64,000 bases of DNA from Paenibacillus woosongensis (GTDB taxonomy: Bacteria > Bacillota > Bacilli > Paenibacillales > Paenibacillaceae). Both the position numbers and the translations under genes were made by a program. The DNA is taken from assembly GCF_009725165.1 (NCBI RefSeq), contig NZ_WNZW01000002.1:558001-622000 (forward strand), read 5' to 3'. The notes beneath the pieces were generated by a model. It made no database searches, was not told where the DNA came from, and worked only from the letters and a program-made list of their open reading frames with translations. Numbering within the stretch: the first letter of the stretch is position 1; every line of letters begins with the position of its first letter. Of the stretch, positions 26,338 to 35,321 are shown in pieces.

Positions 26338-26431
26338 TTTAAATGCCTCCTTAATTCACCTTGTCAGGAAGTGTAGACATGTTTATATTTCCTGATTGTT
26401 GTTATATTCATACACATACCGTATAACGACA

Positions 26432-26461
26432 AACAGAGCCTTCCCCGGCGGGAAGACTCTG
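26432..26461 (-). terminator. Terminator-like hairpin after RNase J gene
   Basis: ACAGAGCCTTCCC / GGGAAGACTCTGT form a stem with one mismatch and a CGGC loop. On the minus strand only three T residues follow. It sits about 15 bases after the RNase J stop. Confidence 0.65.
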
Positions 26462-26475
26462 TGTATGAAATAAAG

Positions 26476-28200
26476 TTATACTTCTAGAATAGAAGGCATG
26501 ATATGTGGAGCGCGGCCTACTTCCTTCATGAAAAATCTGCGCATGATCCGGTGCGTCGACCGAACCCAGTCAGAGCGATTATACGCCTGGCGCTCTCCCT
26601 GCTTTGACAGGTTCCGCTTGAGCGACATTTCCGCACGCCGCAGCAGCGGACGGGCATCCTGCATGTAGACGAAGCCGCGGGTCACGATATCGGGTCCCGC
26701 AAGAATTTGCCCCGTCTCGGCGTCAATGGTCATAACAACGATGACGATGCCCTCTCTAGCCAATTCGCCCCGCTCTTCCACGAGCTCGTCCTCATAGGTT
26801 CTCATCTCTCCGTTGCTAATAAAGACGTCACCCGACGGAATAGACCGGCCTTTCTTGGCGCGGTTGCGATAGACGGACAGCGTATCTCCCACATTCATTA
26901 CGAAGATGCGGTCTTCCGGCAGCCCCGTCTGCATTGCCAGCTTGCGATGAGCGAGCAGCATGCGGTATTCCCCGTGAATCGGAATAAAATACTTCGGGCG
27001 GATCATGCTGAGCATAAGCTTTAAATCCTCCCGGTTGCCGTGGCCCGAAGTATGAATATCGATAATGGAGCCGTAAATAACATTGGCACCTGCCCGCATG
27101 AGCATATCAATGCTGCGGTTAATATTCTGCTCATTGCCCGGGATTGGCGAAGAGGAGAAAATAACCGAATCCCCCGGGTAAATCTGTACGGAGCGGTGCG
27201 CCCCGGAAGCGATCCGGCTCAGCGCGGCGTTAGGTTCGCCCTGGCTGCCTGTACAAACGATTAATACCCGGTTATCCTCATAACGGTCAATATGCTTCAC
27301 GTCGATAAGCATGCCGTCGGGCACGCGGATATATCCGAGCTCCTGCCCGATTGTAAATACCTTCTCCATGCTGCGGCCAATAACGGCGATTTTGCGGTCG
27401 CACTGCATCGCGGCCTCCACCACCTGCTGCAGGCGGTGCACGTTGGAAGCAAACGTTGCGAACAAGATGCGTCCCTCGCATTGCTTGAACGATTCAAGAA
27501 TCGCATTGCCAACTTTGCGCTCTGATGGAGTAAAGCCTTCCCGTTCGCTATTCGTGCTGTCAGCCAGCAGCGCCAGAACGCCCTCGCTCCCGACGCTCGC
27601 CATCTTGGACAGATCGGCAGGCTTGTCCTCCGGCGTAAAATCAAATTTGAAATCCCCGGTATGTACGACCGGGCCGTACGGCGTGTCAACAACGACCCCG
27701 AAGGCGTCGGGAATGCTGTGCGTCGTTCTGAAGAAATGAACGGCGAGATGCTGGAACGCATACCTGTCAGTCTCATGGAACACATGCAGCTCGGCTTGCC
27801 CGAGCAGACGGTATTCCTCCAGCTTGGCCCGAACGAGGCCAATCGTCAGCGGACCGCCGTAAATCGGGATTTGCAGCTGCCGGAGCAGAAACGGTATGGC
27901 TCCAATATGATCCTCATGACCATGTGTAATAAACAGGCCTTTGATTTTGTGCTTGTTCGCAACCAGATAACTCATGTCAGGAATGATATAATCAATTCCA
28001 GATAGGCGCGAGTCGGGGAACTTCAAACCCGCATCAATAATAATGAGTTCATTTTTGTATTCCACGGCGTACATATTTTTACCGATCTCACCAAGGCCGC
28101 CTAGCGCGAAAATTCGAACCGGCGGGGGAGACGATTTAGGACGGCGCTGTGCCTTCGCTGTCTTTGCAGTCTTCGCGGTTTTGCTAGCTTCTTCATTCAT
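26476..28200 (-). CDS. rnj: Ribonuclease J
   Basis: A 574-residue metallo-beta-lactamase / beta-CASP nuclease. The core starts at VRIFALGGLGEIGKN (residue 28). HGHEDH (93-98) binds the two zinc ions, THSIPDAFG and HTGDFKFDFTP follow, and IHTSGHGNREDLKLML and IPIHGEYRML are in the beta-CASP part. The C-terminal domain ends with PHIMPSILEV. It acts in mRNA decay and rRNA maturation as a 5' exonuclease and endonuclease. The sequence reads closer to J1 than J2 of Bacillus, but has an extra ~27-residue basic N-terminus with the repeat KTAKTAKTAK and a PPP tract. AGAGGAA precedes the ATG. It may be a second J-type paralogue. Confidence 0.93.
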   Translation of the reverse strand: MNEEASKTAKTAKTAKAQRRPKSSPPPVRIFALGGLGEIGKNMYAVEYKNELIIIDAGLKFPDSRLSGIDYIIPDMSYLVANKHKIKGLFITHGHEDHIGAIPFLLRQLQIPIYGGPLTIGLVRAKLEEYRLLGQAELHVFHETDRYAFQHLAVHFFRTTHSIPDAFGVVVDTPYGPVVHTGDFKFDFTPEDKPADLSKMASVGSEGVLALLADSTNSEREGFTPSERKVGNAILESFKQCEGRILFATFASNVHRLQQVVEAAMQCDRKIAVIGRSMEKVFTIGQELGYIRVPDGMLIDVKHIDRYEDNRVLIVCTGSQGEPNAALSRIASGAHRSVQIYPGDSVIFSSSPIPGNEQNINRSIDMLMRAGANVIYGSIIDIHTSGHGNREDLKLMLSMIRPKYFIPIHGEYRMLLAHRKLAMQTGLPEDRIFVMNVGDTLSVYRNRAKKGRSIPSGDVFISNGEMRTYEDELVEERGELAREGIVIVVMTIDAETGQILAGPDIVTRGFVYMQDARPLLRRAEMSLKRNLSKQGERQAYNRSDWVRSTHRIMRRFFMKEVGRAPHIMPSILEV

Positions 28201-28294
28201 TATGTGCTTAATTCCTCTCTTGCAAAATACCGGTCACCAGAAGGGCCGGACTTTTTATGATAGTATTGTATGGCTCTCTATGTTTCGATGCTCT

Positions 28295-28483
28295 CTATAA
28301 CTTTTCACCATGCTTCAACCGTTCAATCAGATCAAACAGATCGCTCCTCTTGACCCTCCAATGTCTGCCGATTTTAAAAGCCGGAATGACTCCCTCGTTC
28401 ACCATCTTATAGGTTGTAACTTCACTAAGCTGCAAATAATTCGCAACCTGAGCTATCGTCATGATCTCGATTTCCGAATCCAT
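28295..28483 (-). CDS. Excisionase-like MerR/HTH_17 DNA-binding protein
   Basis: A 62-residue protein. IMTIAQVANYLQLSEVTTYKMVNEG forms the winged helix, and IPAFKIGRHWRVKRSDLFDL completes the excisionase-family HTH_17 signature. The frame opens at 28522, but GAGGAGAT lies seven bases before ATG 28483, so that start is used. There is no integrase or attachment site nearby, hence it is an orphan regulator rather than a working phage excisionase. Such genes are common as housekeeping-like regulators in Bacillales. Function unknown. Confidence 0.82.
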   Translation of the reverse strand: MDSEIEIMTIAQVANYLQLSEVTTYKMVNEGVIPAFKIGRHWRVKRSDLFDLIERLKHGEKL

Positions 28484-28563
28484 AGAAATAATCTCCTCTA
28501 TAGAACATTGGTTTGTATTCAATTATACTCAATTATACTCATAATAACTAATTATTTTTCCAA

Positions 28564-28606
28564 AACGCAAAGCTGGCGCAGTTCAATCCTGCGCCAGCTT
28601 TGCGTT
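28564..28606. terminator. Rho-independent terminator of the GH2 operon
   Basis: A perfect 18-bp stem (AACGCAAAGCTGGCGCAG / CTGCGCCAGCTTTGCGTT) with a seven-base loop. On the minus strand it is followed by TTTTGG and an AT-rich stretch. It lies 35 bases after the GH2 stop. Confidence 0.9.
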
Positions 28607-28640
28607 CAACCGCTTTATTCCATTGGTTTAACCTGATATA

Positions 28641-30431
28641 TCAGTTCCGGCCCGCACCCGTAATGATTTGCCTAATTTGCTCCAGCGGGGCCTTGGGCTG
28701 CCTATTGTACGTCAGAAGCCCGTTGATCTCCTGCTCTACGTCCGTAAGCTGTGTATAACAGAATCCTTGTACGACCGGGGAGGCGTACATCGGATCGACG
28801 ACGTCCTTCAGCCGCTGTAAATAATCCTCTTCATTATCCGCGCCGGAATACCCCCAGCCTTCCCACTCGCTCGCCTTGAAGGCAATTCCGCCGAACTCCG
28901 TCACGAGGATGGGCTGGCCGGCATAAGCTGCTCCGCCGACGAAGATACGGCGATTCGCGGGCATGGCTTCTATTGTGGATTCTATTGTTTCGTATCGGGC
29001 CTCCAGCACTTCGCGGCGGCTCTCATAATCGTGAATGGTCACGAGATCCGTTGTCATATGCTCCCATCCGTCGTTATATACGACAGGACGTGTCTGATCG
29101 AGCGATTTCGTCAAATGGTACATGGCCAGACCGTGCTGCTGCTGCTTGGCATCAATCTGCACGTTCGGAACTCCCCAGCTCTCATTTAGCGGCACCCATG
29201 TCACAATGCAGGGGTGATTGTAATCCCGCTGAATCACCTCCTGCCACTCGCTGGTAAACTGCCGCACGTAATTTTCAGAGTAGGCGTAAGCATTCGCGGC
29301 CTCACCCCAGACGAGCATGCCGATCCGGTCACACCAGTACAGGAAGCGCGGATCCTCCATCTTCTGATGCTTGCGCACGCCGTTGAAGCCCATCTCTTTG
29401 GCCAGCTCCACATCCCGCTTCAAATCCTCATCACTCGGAGCCGTAAGGATACCCTCCTCAAAATATCCCTGATCAAGCACGAGCCGCTGATAATACGGAC
29501 GGTTGTTCAGGCACAGGCGTCCATTTTCAATAGATACCTTGCGCATCCCGAAGTAGCTGTCCACCTCATCCAGCAAACGGCCATCGCCGACCAGCTTGAA
29601 GGAAATATCGTACAGGTTCGGATGCTCCGGAGACCACAGGCGGCCCAGTCCATGCTCGGCAAAATCATGGAGATGGATGCTGCGGTGCTCCTCCGGGCGA
29701 AGCACCCGGTATCGGTCGGCAGCAACCCGCTCTCCTTGAAAAGACACCGTTACTTCAAGCTCCAGGTCTTTGATGCCGCCCTGCACGCCTTCCACGAAAG
29801 TATGCAGCCGAATTTCATTCCGGTCGATATCGGGAGTCATGGCTACCCGCTTTAGATAGGCCTGATCCACCGGCTCGAGCCACACCGTCTGCCAAATTCC
29901 CGTGGTCCGCGTATAGAAAATGCTCGCCGAATTTTCCAGCCAGTATTGCTTGCCCCGCGGCAGGGTAATGTCCCGGCTGAAATCTTCTGCGCGGACCGTG
30001 ATTGTCTGGCCTTCCGGAACAAGCAAATCCGTGATATCGGCCTGAAACGGCGTGTGCCCGCCTTCATGGATAGCGGCCAGCTGCCCGTTAATCCATACTT
30101 TGGCCAGGTAATCGACCGCGCCGAAATGAAGCACGATCCGCTTTCCGTTCCACGCCTCCGGCAGATCGAAGCTTTTGCGGTACCATACCACATCGTGGAA
30201 CTCCGGGTTGCCGATGCCGCTCAGCTTGCTCTGAAATACAAAGGGAACTGCAATCGAATGCGGGTATGGAGCCGGGTCAGCATTCCCGTACCATTTCTCC
30301 TTCTCCCCGATTCGGTCATCATCGAAGGCGAACTCCCACTCCCCGTTCAAATTGAGCCAATCCGCACGAACAAATTGCGGTCTTGGATATTCCTCTCGCG
30401 GAATCGATTTATTGTTCTGGATGTTAGTCAC
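28641..30431 (-). CDS. GH2-family glycosidase
   Basis: A 596-residue enzyme with the order N-terminal sugar-binding jelly roll (~20-185), immunoglobulin-like domain (~190-295) and TIM barrel (~300-590). The acid/base Glu417 lies in TWVPLNESWG and the nucleophile Glu512 in ILVTEFGG. No signal peptide. It is shorter than LacZ (about 1000 residues), as in the beta-glucuronidase / compact beta-galactosidase branch. Substrate is not decided by sequence. The operon's GH43 and arabinan genes elsewhere suggest a beta-galactoside or alpha-L-arabinopyranoside from pectin side chains. The start is GTG 30431 with AGGAGG nine bases upstream. It is the last gene of an eight-gene operon. Confidence 0.9.
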   Translation of the reverse strand: MTNIQNNKSIPREEYPRPQFVRADWLNLNGEWEFAFDDDRIGEKEKWYGNADPAPYPHSIAVPFVFQSKLSGIGNPEFHDVVWYRKSFDLPEAWNGKRIVLHFGAVDYLAKVWINGQLAAIHEGGHTPFQADITDLLVPEGQTITVRAEDFSRDITLPRGKQYWLENSASIFYTRTTGIWQTVWLEPVDQAYLKRVAMTPDIDRNEIRLHTFVEGVQGGIKDLELEVTVSFQGERVAADRYRVLRPEEHRSIHLHDFAEHGLGRLWSPEHPNLYDISFKLVGDGRLLDEVDSYFGMRKVSIENGRLCLNNRPYYQRLVLDQGYFEEGILTAPSDEDLKRDVELAKEMGFNGVRKHQKMEDPRFLYWCDRIGMLVWGEAANAYAYSENYVRQFTSEWQEVIQRDYNHPCIVTWVPLNESWGVPNVQIDAKQQQHGLAMYHLTKSLDQTRPVVYNDGWEHMTTDLVTIHDYESRREVLEARYETIESTIEAMPANRRIFVGGAAYAGQPILVTEFGGIAFKASEWEGWGYSGADNEEDYLQRLKDVVDPMYASPVVQGFCYTQLTDVEQEINGLLTYNRQPKAPLEQIRQIITGAGRN

Positions 30432-30472
30432 TGATCTTTACCTCCTGTTTGTGTCAAGTCATATTCATCGCA

Positions 30473-32107
30473 TTACGCCTGGCCGCCGCTAGAATGCTCC
30501 GGCTCTTTGCGAAACTCGCTGCGGTAATCCTTCGGGGAGAGCTTCGCCTCCCGTTTGAACACGCGGTAAAAATGGCGCAAATTCGGAAACCCGGTTTCCT
30601 CGGCAATCGCCGCGATTTTATCATCGCTGTCCATCAGCCGCCGCTTGGCCTCTTCTATGCGAATCGCTGTCAGCCGCTCCACGAAGGTGGTACCGGTGCG
30701 CTGCTTGAACAGCGAGCTGAAATAAGCCGGGTTCAGATGCACCTGCCCCGCCACCTCGTTCAAAGTAATCTGCTTATGGAAATTGGATTCGAGGTACTGC
30801 AGCGCCTGCTCCACTGGGTCGTGGCAGATTTCCAGCCTGGAATCGGCGATGCAGCGGGACAGGGCCGCCAGGAGCGTCCGGCATTCCATGATGAACTCTT
30901 CGCTCGACGTAATCGAGCATATATCGAATATGAGGCTGCGAATATCCCGCTCGCCCAGCCATGCCTCGGTTAAATTCAGCTTCTCGGCCGATTCATAGAA
31001 ATGAATCAGAAGCTTGCATATTTTCTGGTAGACAAGCTCGGGGCTCCTCGCTTGCCGGCACAACTTGGCGATCTCTGCTTCCGCCCGGCTGGCCGCTTCT
31101 TCTGCCCGCCCTTCCAGAACGGCGCGCTCCATCGCTCCCCAGGATTCGGGATCGACCTCAAGGCATAAATCATGATCCCGGCGGATCGTATCATATTGCA
31201 GCACCTTGTCGCCGCCGACGATCAGCCGGTAAAGCAGGCTGATTTCAGCATCACGGTAAGAATTCGAGATGGAATCGACCCCTTCAGCGACCCGGCCGAC
31301 GCCGATCGTTACGGTGAGATTCGATAAAGAGGTGATCTGCCTGCGGATCGACTCGGCCAGCTCGATCAAGCCGCGTCTGTCCTTGCTGCTCAAATTGACA
31401 ATGGCTGCGACCTCAGAATCAGAAAGCACGAGACTATAGCCTTTCATCATCCGCTTGTTGACTATTTCCTGCACGAATTGACGGATATAGAGCTGGAACA
31501 GCGAGGGATCGGCTTTGAAATACCGTTCTGAGCCTATCGAACCCTTATCGAGCTTGATCAGAAAGCAGCAATAATAAGGCTGATCAAAATCAACGCCAAT
31601 TTTACGCAGCAGATCCACATGATGCTGCTGCACCATGCCGCGCATTAACCCCGCAATAACAGACTCGCTTACATGGCGGCGGATAAGCTCGTTCTCCTCT
31701 TGATCAAATTTCGGAGCCGCTGCCTTCCCCCGTTTTGCCGTCTCTTCCTTCAGCTTGCCGAGAATCCGTCCGAGCTCGCTTCGCTCCACCGGCTTCATTA
31801 AATAATCCTTGGCGCCATATCTCATCGATTGAAGCGCGTAAGTAAAATCTTCGTAGCCGCTGACCACGACGCATTCCGTTTGCGGAAACCGCTCCTTCAC
31901 GACGCGCTGCAAGGCGATGCCATCCATCCGCGGCATGCGGATATCGGTTAAAATGACATCGGGATGCAGCACCTCCGCGCGGTCCAGGGCCTCATATCCG
32001 TCCGATGCATCGCCGACGACCTCCCATTCCGGATCCAAGGACGTAATCATGGCCCGCAGCCCCTTGCGAAATATCTTCTCATCATCGACGATCAGAATTT
32101 TTGGCAT
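30473..32107 (-). CDS. Response regulator, receiver + AraC HTH (YesN type)
   Basis: A 544-residue protein. The receiver domain (1-120) has the acidic pocket VDDE, phospho-acceptor Asp55 in LTDIRMPRMDG and Lys in YLMKPVE. A middle region of unknown fold follows, and the C-terminal ~100 residues form the AraC DNA-binding domain (ITLNEVAGQVHLNPAYFSSL, then IAAIAEETGFPNLRHFYRVF). AAGGAGG lies seven bases before the ATG. The kinase gene ends 21 bases upstream on the same strand, so the pair is co-expressed. It probably activates its own sugar operon through the promoter region upstream of 40302 (inference). Confidence 0.93.
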   Translation of the reverse strand: MPKILIVDDEKIFRKGLRAMITSLDPEWEVVGDASDGYEALDRAEVLHPDVILTDIRMPRMDGIALQRVVKERFPQTECVVVSGYEDFTYALQSMRYGAKDYLMKPVERSELGRILGKLKEETAKRGKAAAPKFDQEENELIRRHVSESVIAGLMRGMVQQHHVDLLRKIGVDFDQPYYCCFLIKLDKGSIGSERYFKADPSLFQLYIRQFVQEIVNKRMMKGYSLVLSDSEVAAIVNLSSKDRRGLIELAESIRRQITSLSNLTVTIGVGRVAEGVDSISNSYRDAEISLLYRLIVGGDKVLQYDTIRRDHDLCLEVDPESWGAMERAVLEGRAEEAASRAEAEIAKLCRQARSPELVYQKICKLLIHFYESAEKLNLTEAWLGERDIRSLIFDICSITSSEEFIMECRTLLAALSRCIADSRLEICHDPVEQALQYLESNFHKQITLNEVAGQVHLNPAYFSSLFKQRTGTTFVERLTAIRIEEAKRRLMDSDDKIAAIAEETGFPNLRHFYRVFKREAKLSPKDYRSEFRKEPEHSSGGQA

Positions 32108-32128
32108 AAGATCTCCTCCTTGGTTAAG

Positions 32129-33964
32129 TCATGATGTGGAGTGGAACACAACCGGTTTGCGATCCTCCTCACGGGTCGGCATATGCTTAGCGGGAACCGT
32201 CAAGGTGACGCGTACCCCGCGGTAAGGCATGCTATCGATCGAAAGGCCATATCTCTCGCCGTAACTAAGCACAAGGCGCCGATGCACATTAAGAAGTCCG
32301 TTGCCCGTGGCTCCGCCAAGATTTCGAGAATAGGCCAGCTTGTGCCGAATCTGCTCAAGCTGCGCGGTAGTTAGACCGATTCCGTCGTCCTCCACGGTTA
32401 GCCGCAGCAGGCCGCCCTGAATGCCCCCGGTCAGGGAGATCCGTCCCTCGCCTACACCCTTGTCAAGTCCATGCTTAAAGGAATTTTCGACGATCGGCTG
32501 GATCATGAGGGGAATGGCTTCACAGTCCATCGCCGCCTCCTCGATATCCAGAGTGAAATGCAGCCGCTCATCGTAACGCAGTTTCTGAATCGCCATATAC
32601 CGGCGGATATGCTCGATCTCATCCTTGAGAACGACCCCTGACTGGTGGGCATTCAAGGAATACCTCAGTATGCGGCTCAGATTGTTTGTCATCGTCGTAA
32701 TTTCCTTGCTGCCTTCCAGCTCTGCGTACATACTGATCGATCCAAGCGTATTGTACAGAAAATGAGGATTGATCTTGCTCTGCAGCGCAGCAATTTGCGC
32801 GTCCTTCTCCCGAATCTCGGTTTCATAGAGCAAATAGCCGAGCTCGCTTAGGCGGGAGACCATTTTATTAAAAGCGCTGCCTAGCTGGCCTACCTCATCC
32901 CACTGATTCACGGGAAACGCTACTTCAAGCTGGCCCTTCTCCACCTTTTTCATCAGGCGGCTCAGTTTGCGGATGGGGAGCGTAATCCGGTACGCCGTAA
33001 ATACGGAGAACAGCATCGCCGAACCGACGCAGATGATCCCCATAATCGTGATGGAATTGCGAACCTGCAAGCTGTCCTGCATCAATTCCGAAACAGGAAC
33101 TGCCCCGACGGTGGTCCACTGCGTCAGTTCAGACGTAGCATAAGAGACTAGCATCCGTTCACCGCCCGATTCCAGATGGGTCACACCTTCTCCGCGGAAC
33201 GAAGCCGCGGCTCCGTCAGCTCCTGGAATGACAGAGCCTTTGCGAATGACGAGATCGCCCTTGGCATTCGTAATATATAGAGATTCTCTTTGCCCAAGCT
33301 GTACCTGTGCCAAAATTTTCTCCACTATTGCCGGATCGACGTCAAGCACGATGTAGCCGAGCGTCCGCCCGCTGTCGAAGCTGCGCAGCTCCCTCACAAT
33401 GGAGAACACCTCGTAGATCGAACCACTCGTCGGCTTAAGCTCGTGCGTCGTCAGAAAGATCGGCTCTCCAAAATGGCCCTGAGCCTCCTTCAGCCACTCG
33501 GCATCTTCATCCAGCTTATAGCTTGTGACATACTGGCTTTCCGGCATGACGACGTATGACGCCCCCTTGGAGCCATAGAGCGACACGCCCATAATATCGA
33601 TTCGTCCATTCAGGAACACCTTGGACACGAAATTGTTCAGCAGACTGATTTCTTCCAGGCTTAAGGATGCCCCCGGCTTTCTTTCCGAGGCCAAATAATC
33701 GAGGATATCCTGGTACTGGTAGGGCATCAGCGAGAGCCGGTTCAACTCCTCCATATAAGTGTCGATGTTGAGCGTGATCTGCTTCATCGTCTGCAGTTGA
33801 GACTCGCCGACATTCGCTTCCATCGTTCCCCGAAAGCTAGTGAACGCATAGACGCCAAGCGCCCCGAGCGGGATTACGATCAGAACGGAGTTAATGAGGA
33901 TTAATTTCTGCGCCAGCTTCAAATTTCTGAGCCATTGTATTCCTCGTCGCAATTTCGTCATCAT
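32129..33964 (-). CDS. Sensor histidine kinase (YesM type)
   Basis: A 611-residue membrane kinase. It has membrane helix 1 (~20-42), an extracellular Cache-like domain (~45-300), helix 2 (~303-325) and HAMP (~325-378). The His_kinase domain carries the phospho-acceptor His401 in INPHFLYNTLGS, and the HATPase carries DDGIGL and GNGLLNVHRRL. This is the LytS/YesM class usual for sugar operons. GAGGGA precedes the ATG. The gene starts ten bases after the stop of a binding-lipoprotein gene, suggesting that the lipoprotein helps present the ligand to it. Confidence 0.93.
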   Translation of the reverse strand: MMTKLRRGIQWLRNLKLAQKLILINSVLIVIPLGALGVYAFTSFRGTMEANVGESQLQTMKQITLNIDTYMEELNRLSLMPYQYQDILDYLASERKPGASLSLEEISLLNNFVSKVFLNGRIDIMGVSLYGSKGASYVVMPESQYVTSYKLDEDAEWLKEAQGHFGEPIFLTTHELKPTSGSIYEVFSIVRELRSFDSGRTLGYIVLDVDPAIVEKILAQVQLGQRESLYITNAKGDLVIRKGSVIPGADGAAASFRGEGVTHLESGGERMLVSYATSELTQWTTVGAVPVSELMQDSLQVRNSITIMGIICVGSAMLFSVFTAYRITLPIRKLSRLMKKVEKGQLEVAFPVNQWDEVGQLGSAFNKMVSRLSELGYLLYETEIREKDAQIAALQSKINPHFLYNTLGSISMYAELEGSKEITTMTNNLSRILRYSLNAHQSGVVLKDEIEHIRRYMAIQKLRYDERLHFTLDIEEAAMDCEAIPLMIQPIVENSFKHGLDKGVGEGRISLTGGIQGGLLRLTVEDDGIGLTTAQLEQIRHKLAYSRNLGGATGNGLLNVHRRLVLSYGERYGLSIDSMPYRGVRVTLTVPAKHMPTREEDRKPVVFHSTS

Positions 33965-33973
33965 AGCTGTCCC

Positions 33974-35287
33974 TCACTTGCGCAAATCCGCATTGATTTT
34001 CTTCACAGCCGCGTCCAGTGCTTCCTCCGGCGTCTGATAACCATAAATCATTCTTTCGAACTCATTAATGATCCGTTCATTAATGCTCCATTGTTTGGCG
34101 TTTCTCGGCCAGTAAGCGACGTAGTTGGCCGTAGCGGCATAATCGCTCCGGTATTCGAGCTGGTTGAATACCTCTGAACTTGTAAGCTCGGTCATGCTGG
34201 GAACATGCCCGGCCTTCGCCCACATATCCCCATGGCTCACGATCCAGCTCGCGAAGGTCAGTATCGCCTCCCTTTTCTCCTCCGTCATCCCCCGCTTCTT
34301 GGGTATGGACAGATTGTGGGAGTCGCCCCAGACTGCGGGACGATCATACAATGTGGGCATGGGGACAACCCCGAAATGAAGTCCCGTCGCCTTCTCGAAG
34401 GCGCCTGTTCCCCACATCCCCGTAATCAGTACCGCTGCTTTGCCGTCATAGAACAACTGGAAAGCATCGTTGATGTTGGGCGGGATCAGCTTATCCTTAT
34501 ATAGGCTGTTCACGAAGCTAAGCGCTTCCAATGAAGCGGTATTGTTGAATGTGGCCTCCATGCCATCTTCGCTGTAGAACTGTCCGGCGTCCATCATTTG
34601 GTTGTAGAGGCTCCACCATAGCCAAACAGAATCAATTCGCGTGCTGGGCTGAGCCAGCGGAGCGATATCGGGCGGAACCGTCCGCCGAATTTGCTCCAGG
34701 AAGCTCTTGAACCCATCCGCTCCCTTCGGGATAACAGGCCTTCCCGCCTCATCCAGTACGCCGGCCTTGGACAGCCAGTCCTTGTTGTAGTACATCACCA
34801 GGGCATGTGTGTCGAGCGGTATCCCGTAGTATTCTTCTTCATATAATACCGAACGGAGTATATTCGGATTAAAGCGTTTCCAATCGATGCCGATGTTTTT
34901 GGCCTCCGCTGTCAGCTTCTCCACGTAACCGTTCTGAACGAACTGGGGCATGATCGTCGAATGGACGATAGCCACGTCTGGTGCATTACCTGACAATACG
35001 GCTGTTTTCAGGCGAGAATAATAATCGTCTAGACGCGAATTTTTCTGGACAACCTGGATTTCCGGGTGTTCCTCGTTGAACTGCTCCACCATCTCGGTCA
35101 TGAATTGGTTATCCCCGCCGCTAAAGGGGGTCCAGTATTCCAGGCGCACGACATGAGGCGGTTTCGAAATCTGTGCTGCTCCCGAGTTCTGTCCCGTGCA
35201 TCCGGGCAGCAGGAGCAAAAATGCGGCTAATGACATGAATCCGATCGTCGCTCTGCTGCGGTATTGATTCCAGCGATGTCTCTTCAT
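33974..35287 (-). CDS. Sugar-binding lipoprotein coupled to the two-component system
   Basis: A 437-residue family 1 solute-binding protein. The signal peptide ends with the lipobox LLPGC (Cys29). EYWTPFSGGDNQFMTEMVEQ and the MWGTGAFEK region are typical of this fold. The frame opens at 35308, but AGGAGA lies eight bases before ATG 35287. The operon already has a binding protein at 39001, similar in its WxPFSGAD start, so this second copy next to the kinase may be a sensing component, like AraP in the AraPST system of Geobacillus (knowledge by analogy), rather than a transport component. Both roles are possible. Confidence 0.88.
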   Translation of the reverse strand: MKRHRWNQYRSRATIGFMSLAAFLLLLPGCTGQNSGAAQISKPPHVVRLEYWTPFSGGDNQFMTEMVEQFNEEHPEIQVVQKNSRLDDYYSRLKTAVLSGNAPDVAIVHSTIMPQFVQNGYVEKLTAEAKNIGIDWKRFNPNILRSVLYEEEYYGIPLDTHALVMYYNKDWLSKAGVLDEAGRPVIPKGADGFKSFLEQIRRTVPPDIAPLAQPSTRIDSVWLWWSLYNQMMDAGQFYSEDGMEATFNNTASLEALSFVNSLYKDKLIPPNINDAFQLFYDGKAAVLITGMWGTGAFEKATGLHFGVVPMPTLYDRPAVWGDSHNLSIPKKRGMTEEKREAILTFASWIVSHGDMWAKAGHVPSMTELTSSEVFNQLEYRSDYAATANYVAYWPRNAKQWSINERIINEFERMIYGYQTPEEALDAAVKKINADLRK

Positions 35288-35321
35288 ATTCTCGTCTCCT
35301 AACGACACAGAAAGTTACAAT

